A stretch of DNA of 58,547 nt from Spirogloea muscicola (lineage: Eukaryota; Streptophyta; Zygnematophyceae; Spirogloeales; Spirogloeaceae), in NCBI GenBank assembly GCA_009602725.1, contig WELB01000110.1:255863-314409 (forward strand). Reading direction: 5' to 3'. Of this stretch, positions 56,609 to 58,547 are shown in pieces. The stretch's first letter is position 1. Every line of letters starts with the position of its first letter. The position numbers and the translations under genes were made by a program. Under the pieces are notes generated by a model. The model did not search any database. It saw nothing but the letters and a program-made list of their open reading frames with translations, and was not told where the DNA came from.

Positions 56609-57172
56609 CTACAACTGCTTGACCGACATTAGAGAAGTGGGCAAGCATGCTAAGAGTGTAGTGACCCCTGTGCTTGCTGCAAGGGCCCTCTCAGGTAGAA
56701 AGAACACCAGCTTGCAATGCCCTGGTGAGGGTTTCCAATCTACTTCCTGCTGGCCACGTCCACATGCCAACACGTGGAGGAGATTAAGGCATATTCCTGT
56801 AGCTGTATTAGCAGGCGCAAAAAGTGGCACTTCAAAAGTGCGTCTGCCTCCAAAATTTAAACGGCTGCAAGTAGCTTGCCGACTGATATTGGGGTAGAAT
56901 GATGTCAGCAGAGGAGGCCAGCATTGCAACAGGCAACAATCTTCGTGCGCGTTTGCGAGCTTATAGCCCCGGAACTTGCAGCCGTATGTCTTATAGACGA
57001 ATGCACCGGGATGGAGGATGTGCCTGATGCAGCAGCTAGCACGCTGGTCAAGGGGAATGTCAGCAAGTGCCGCTAGGACAAGGACAAAGCATGCAGAAGA
57101 TGCGCAAGCTAGCTGTAAGAGGAAGCTCCTCATATGAGTTCCTCCTGTGAGCGGGCAGATCAACAGCAGCAC
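56609..57172 (-). CDS. Hypothetical small Cys-containing secreted protein (weak)
   Basis: An unspliced 187-codon minus-strand frame. A methionine at residue 14 begins a signal-peptide-like stretch (MRSFLLQLACASSACFVLVL, then AALADI). It is followed by a Cys-containing segment (CCIRHILHPGAFVYKTYGC, then CC and QC). I recognise no family, and the second half looks unlike coding sequence. It may be chance, or a first exon of a spliced gene. Its position in a repeat-rich spacer argues for caution. Confidence 0.25.
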   Translation of the reverse strand: MLLLICPLTGGTHMRSFLLQLACASSACFVLVLAALADIPLDQRASCCIRHILHPGAFVYKTYGCKFRGYKLANAHEDCCLLQCWPPLLTSFYPNISRQATCSRLNFGGRRTFEVPLFAPANTATGICLNLLHVLACGRGQQEVDWKPSPGHCKLVFFLPERALAASTGVTTLLACLPTSLMSVKQL

Positions 57173-57179
57173 ACGATGG

Positions 57180-58547
57180 GGATACTGAGGCGCGCCTGCT
57201 CATAGAGGGGCGTCCAGAGAGAAGCGCTCTTCCAAAAGGGACTGACAGGCCAGCTTAGAAAAGGACAGATTTGGCCGCGCGTCACCAAGCTTACCATCAA
57301 GAGTGTCTGTGCTTCTATTGTAAGACAAAGTTCCAGTCAGCAGCCAAAGATTTGATTGACTGGTGGCGAAGCCTTTCTTGCGCCGGCGCAGGAGCTTCTC
57401 CCTCTCCTCCATGCTACTGCTGCTGTCATATTTAGGAGCACTTTCCAACGGGGCGATGGCTGTGAATGGCCAACCTTAAGAGAAGGAGCAGCTAAAAGGA
57501 GACGTTGGCTGTTAATAGGCTAGCCCCAAATAAGGGGGGAGGCGCGCGGTGCGCTTGAAGCGCAAGGGAGGTCAGGCAGAGTTAGTACATAATAAGCAAA
57601 ACGTGTTGCAAACAATGGCCAAGGTAACAGAAGGAAAGAACATATGAAAGAGGATGTTGTACCCACGAGTGCCTTATCGGCATAAGTTCATAACGACTGT
57701 AAAGGAAGAAGCAGCTCTTTCAGCAGGCGCAATGGCTTGAAATGCGAGCCTACAAAAGGATGAATGCAAAGGAGCGTGTACCGACTGATGGAGGACTTGA
57801 GGAAAAAGCACGGAGGCAACAAAGAAGAGCAGCAGCTCTACCATAGGGGCCGATGGCTGTTAAAACCGAGCCCACAAAAGAATGAACAAGGTCCCAAGGA
57901 GCTGGGAAGCGTAGACACCAAAGGGTGCCTTACTCAGAGGAGGGAACGGATGCGCAGGTGACGTCCGGTCACCCCTTGCTACGGCAGATTCTGCAGGCGA
58001 GCCTGAACAAGCTGGCATTCCCCGCGATGCTCAGCTTTGCAGGACCTTCGTTGCATTGGGCCACCAGGGCCGCATGCTGTTCTTGGTCATACTCAGAGGA
58101 AGACTCTTCCAGTAGAGGGCATGGCTGTGATCGGCCAGCCCAGGAAACGAATGATCGAGGTTCGAAGCGGCCAGAAAAGCACTAAACCACACAAACGACT
58201 CAAGTGGCCTCCGGGTGCAGAAAAACGCGCTCTGCATGCACTCAGCTGGCTTTCACAGCCGCCCCACTAGATCCTGGCCTGCCCTCAGCCGACGAGTGCG
58301 TCCAGGTGGAGGCGCGGTGGTAAGAAGCGGCTGCTGATATTAAAAGAGCGGCTGTGAAAGCCAGCCAGATGCATACAGGTGTTCATGACGGAGCCACAGG
58401 CTAGACAGCCAAGGCGCTCTTAGTAACCCCGTGTCAGCAGTAGGAAGTCAGATGAGCTGAGGGGAGGAAGAGCAACCCCGCTGCGCAAGCCAGAGGCTGC
58501 TGCAAGGGCACGACCAGCGCGGCGATGCAAAGCAAGCGCTTGGGAAC
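57180..58547. repeat. Hairpin-unit repeats, mostly minus sense
   Basis: Units at ~57215-57265, 57445-57480, 57495-57535, 57705-57770, 57825-57900 and 58095-58165 show GCTCTTCCA-like starts, GATGGCTGT...GCCAGCC or AGCC stems, and AAGAATGAACAAGGTCC-like ends. A tail-like inverse piece is at 58418-58450. No gene is called in this stretch. Confidence 0.65.

Noticed and set aside
1-58547. CRISPR array, prophage, bacterial operon or insertion sequence
   Set aside because: No regularly spaced identical repeats, no operon spacing or Shine-Dalgarno pattern, and no transposase ORF. Repeats are of the eukaryotic retroelement type.

Overview
This is nuclear DNA from a photosynthetic eukaryote of the green lineage, most likely a streptophyte or other green alga. 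Every recognisable gene is split by many short GT-AG introns with TGCAG-type acceptors, plus a few GC-AG introns. The gene set is plant-like: a TAP38/PPH1-type thylakoid phosphatase, an SPX-MFS vacuolar phosphate transporter, a SULTR4-type sulfate transporter and an LPA1-type kinase-like protein. TTTAGGG-like (plant-type) telomeric motifs lie in introns. The species cannot be named from the sequence alone. Family assignments rest on recalled family sequences, not on a search. Exon boundaries were placed by hand from splice signals, reading phase and family alignment; they may be off by a base or so, and a few are marked uncertain.

Layout: 1-3112 (+) TFIIF alpha (RAP74), 5' end outside the window; 3113-4597 spacer with retroelement debris and a (CT)n tract; 4598-19045 (+) Integrator subunit 1; 19046-22550 non-LTR retroelement fragments; 22621-25843 (+) secreted right-handed beta-helix protein; 25844-27106 spacer with repeat debris; 27107-32083 (+) upstream ORF and SPX-MFS phosphate transporter; 32084-33130 spacer; 33131-35214 (-) TAP38/PPH1-like PP2C whose 5' exons fall in or beyond a simple repeat and a 786-base assembly gap (35619-36404); 36489-42391 (+) Ku70; 42778-47690 (-) SULTR4-like transporter; 47691-52417 a second retroelement cluster; 52418-56139 (+) LPA1/2-phosphoglycerate-kinase-like protein; 56140-58547 spacer with a weak ORF and more repeat units.

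The genes are independent transcription units, not an operon. Two encode core RNA polymerase II machinery (TFIIF, Integrator) and one DNA end-joining (Ku). Three relate to vacuolar anion and phosphate storage: SPX-MFS phosphate loading, SULTR4 sulfate export, and LPA1 linked to phytate. One acts at the thylakoid.

Nearly all spacers carry one repeat family. Its members are 3' ends of a non-LTR retrotransposon with a restriction-enzyme-like endonuclease. They consist of a conserved C-terminal peptide ending in SDLxLLTRGY-stop, followed by a 3' UTR whose hallmark is a GGGCTGGC...CAGCCC stem-loop. The family is essentially absent from introns. The most unusual signals are this stem-loop family and its ORF-less units, a telomere-like tract flanked by a duplicated exon end inside the Integrator gene, two tandem duplications that copied a splice donor and a splice acceptor, and a stop-free intron of exactly 120 bases in the LPA1-like gene.
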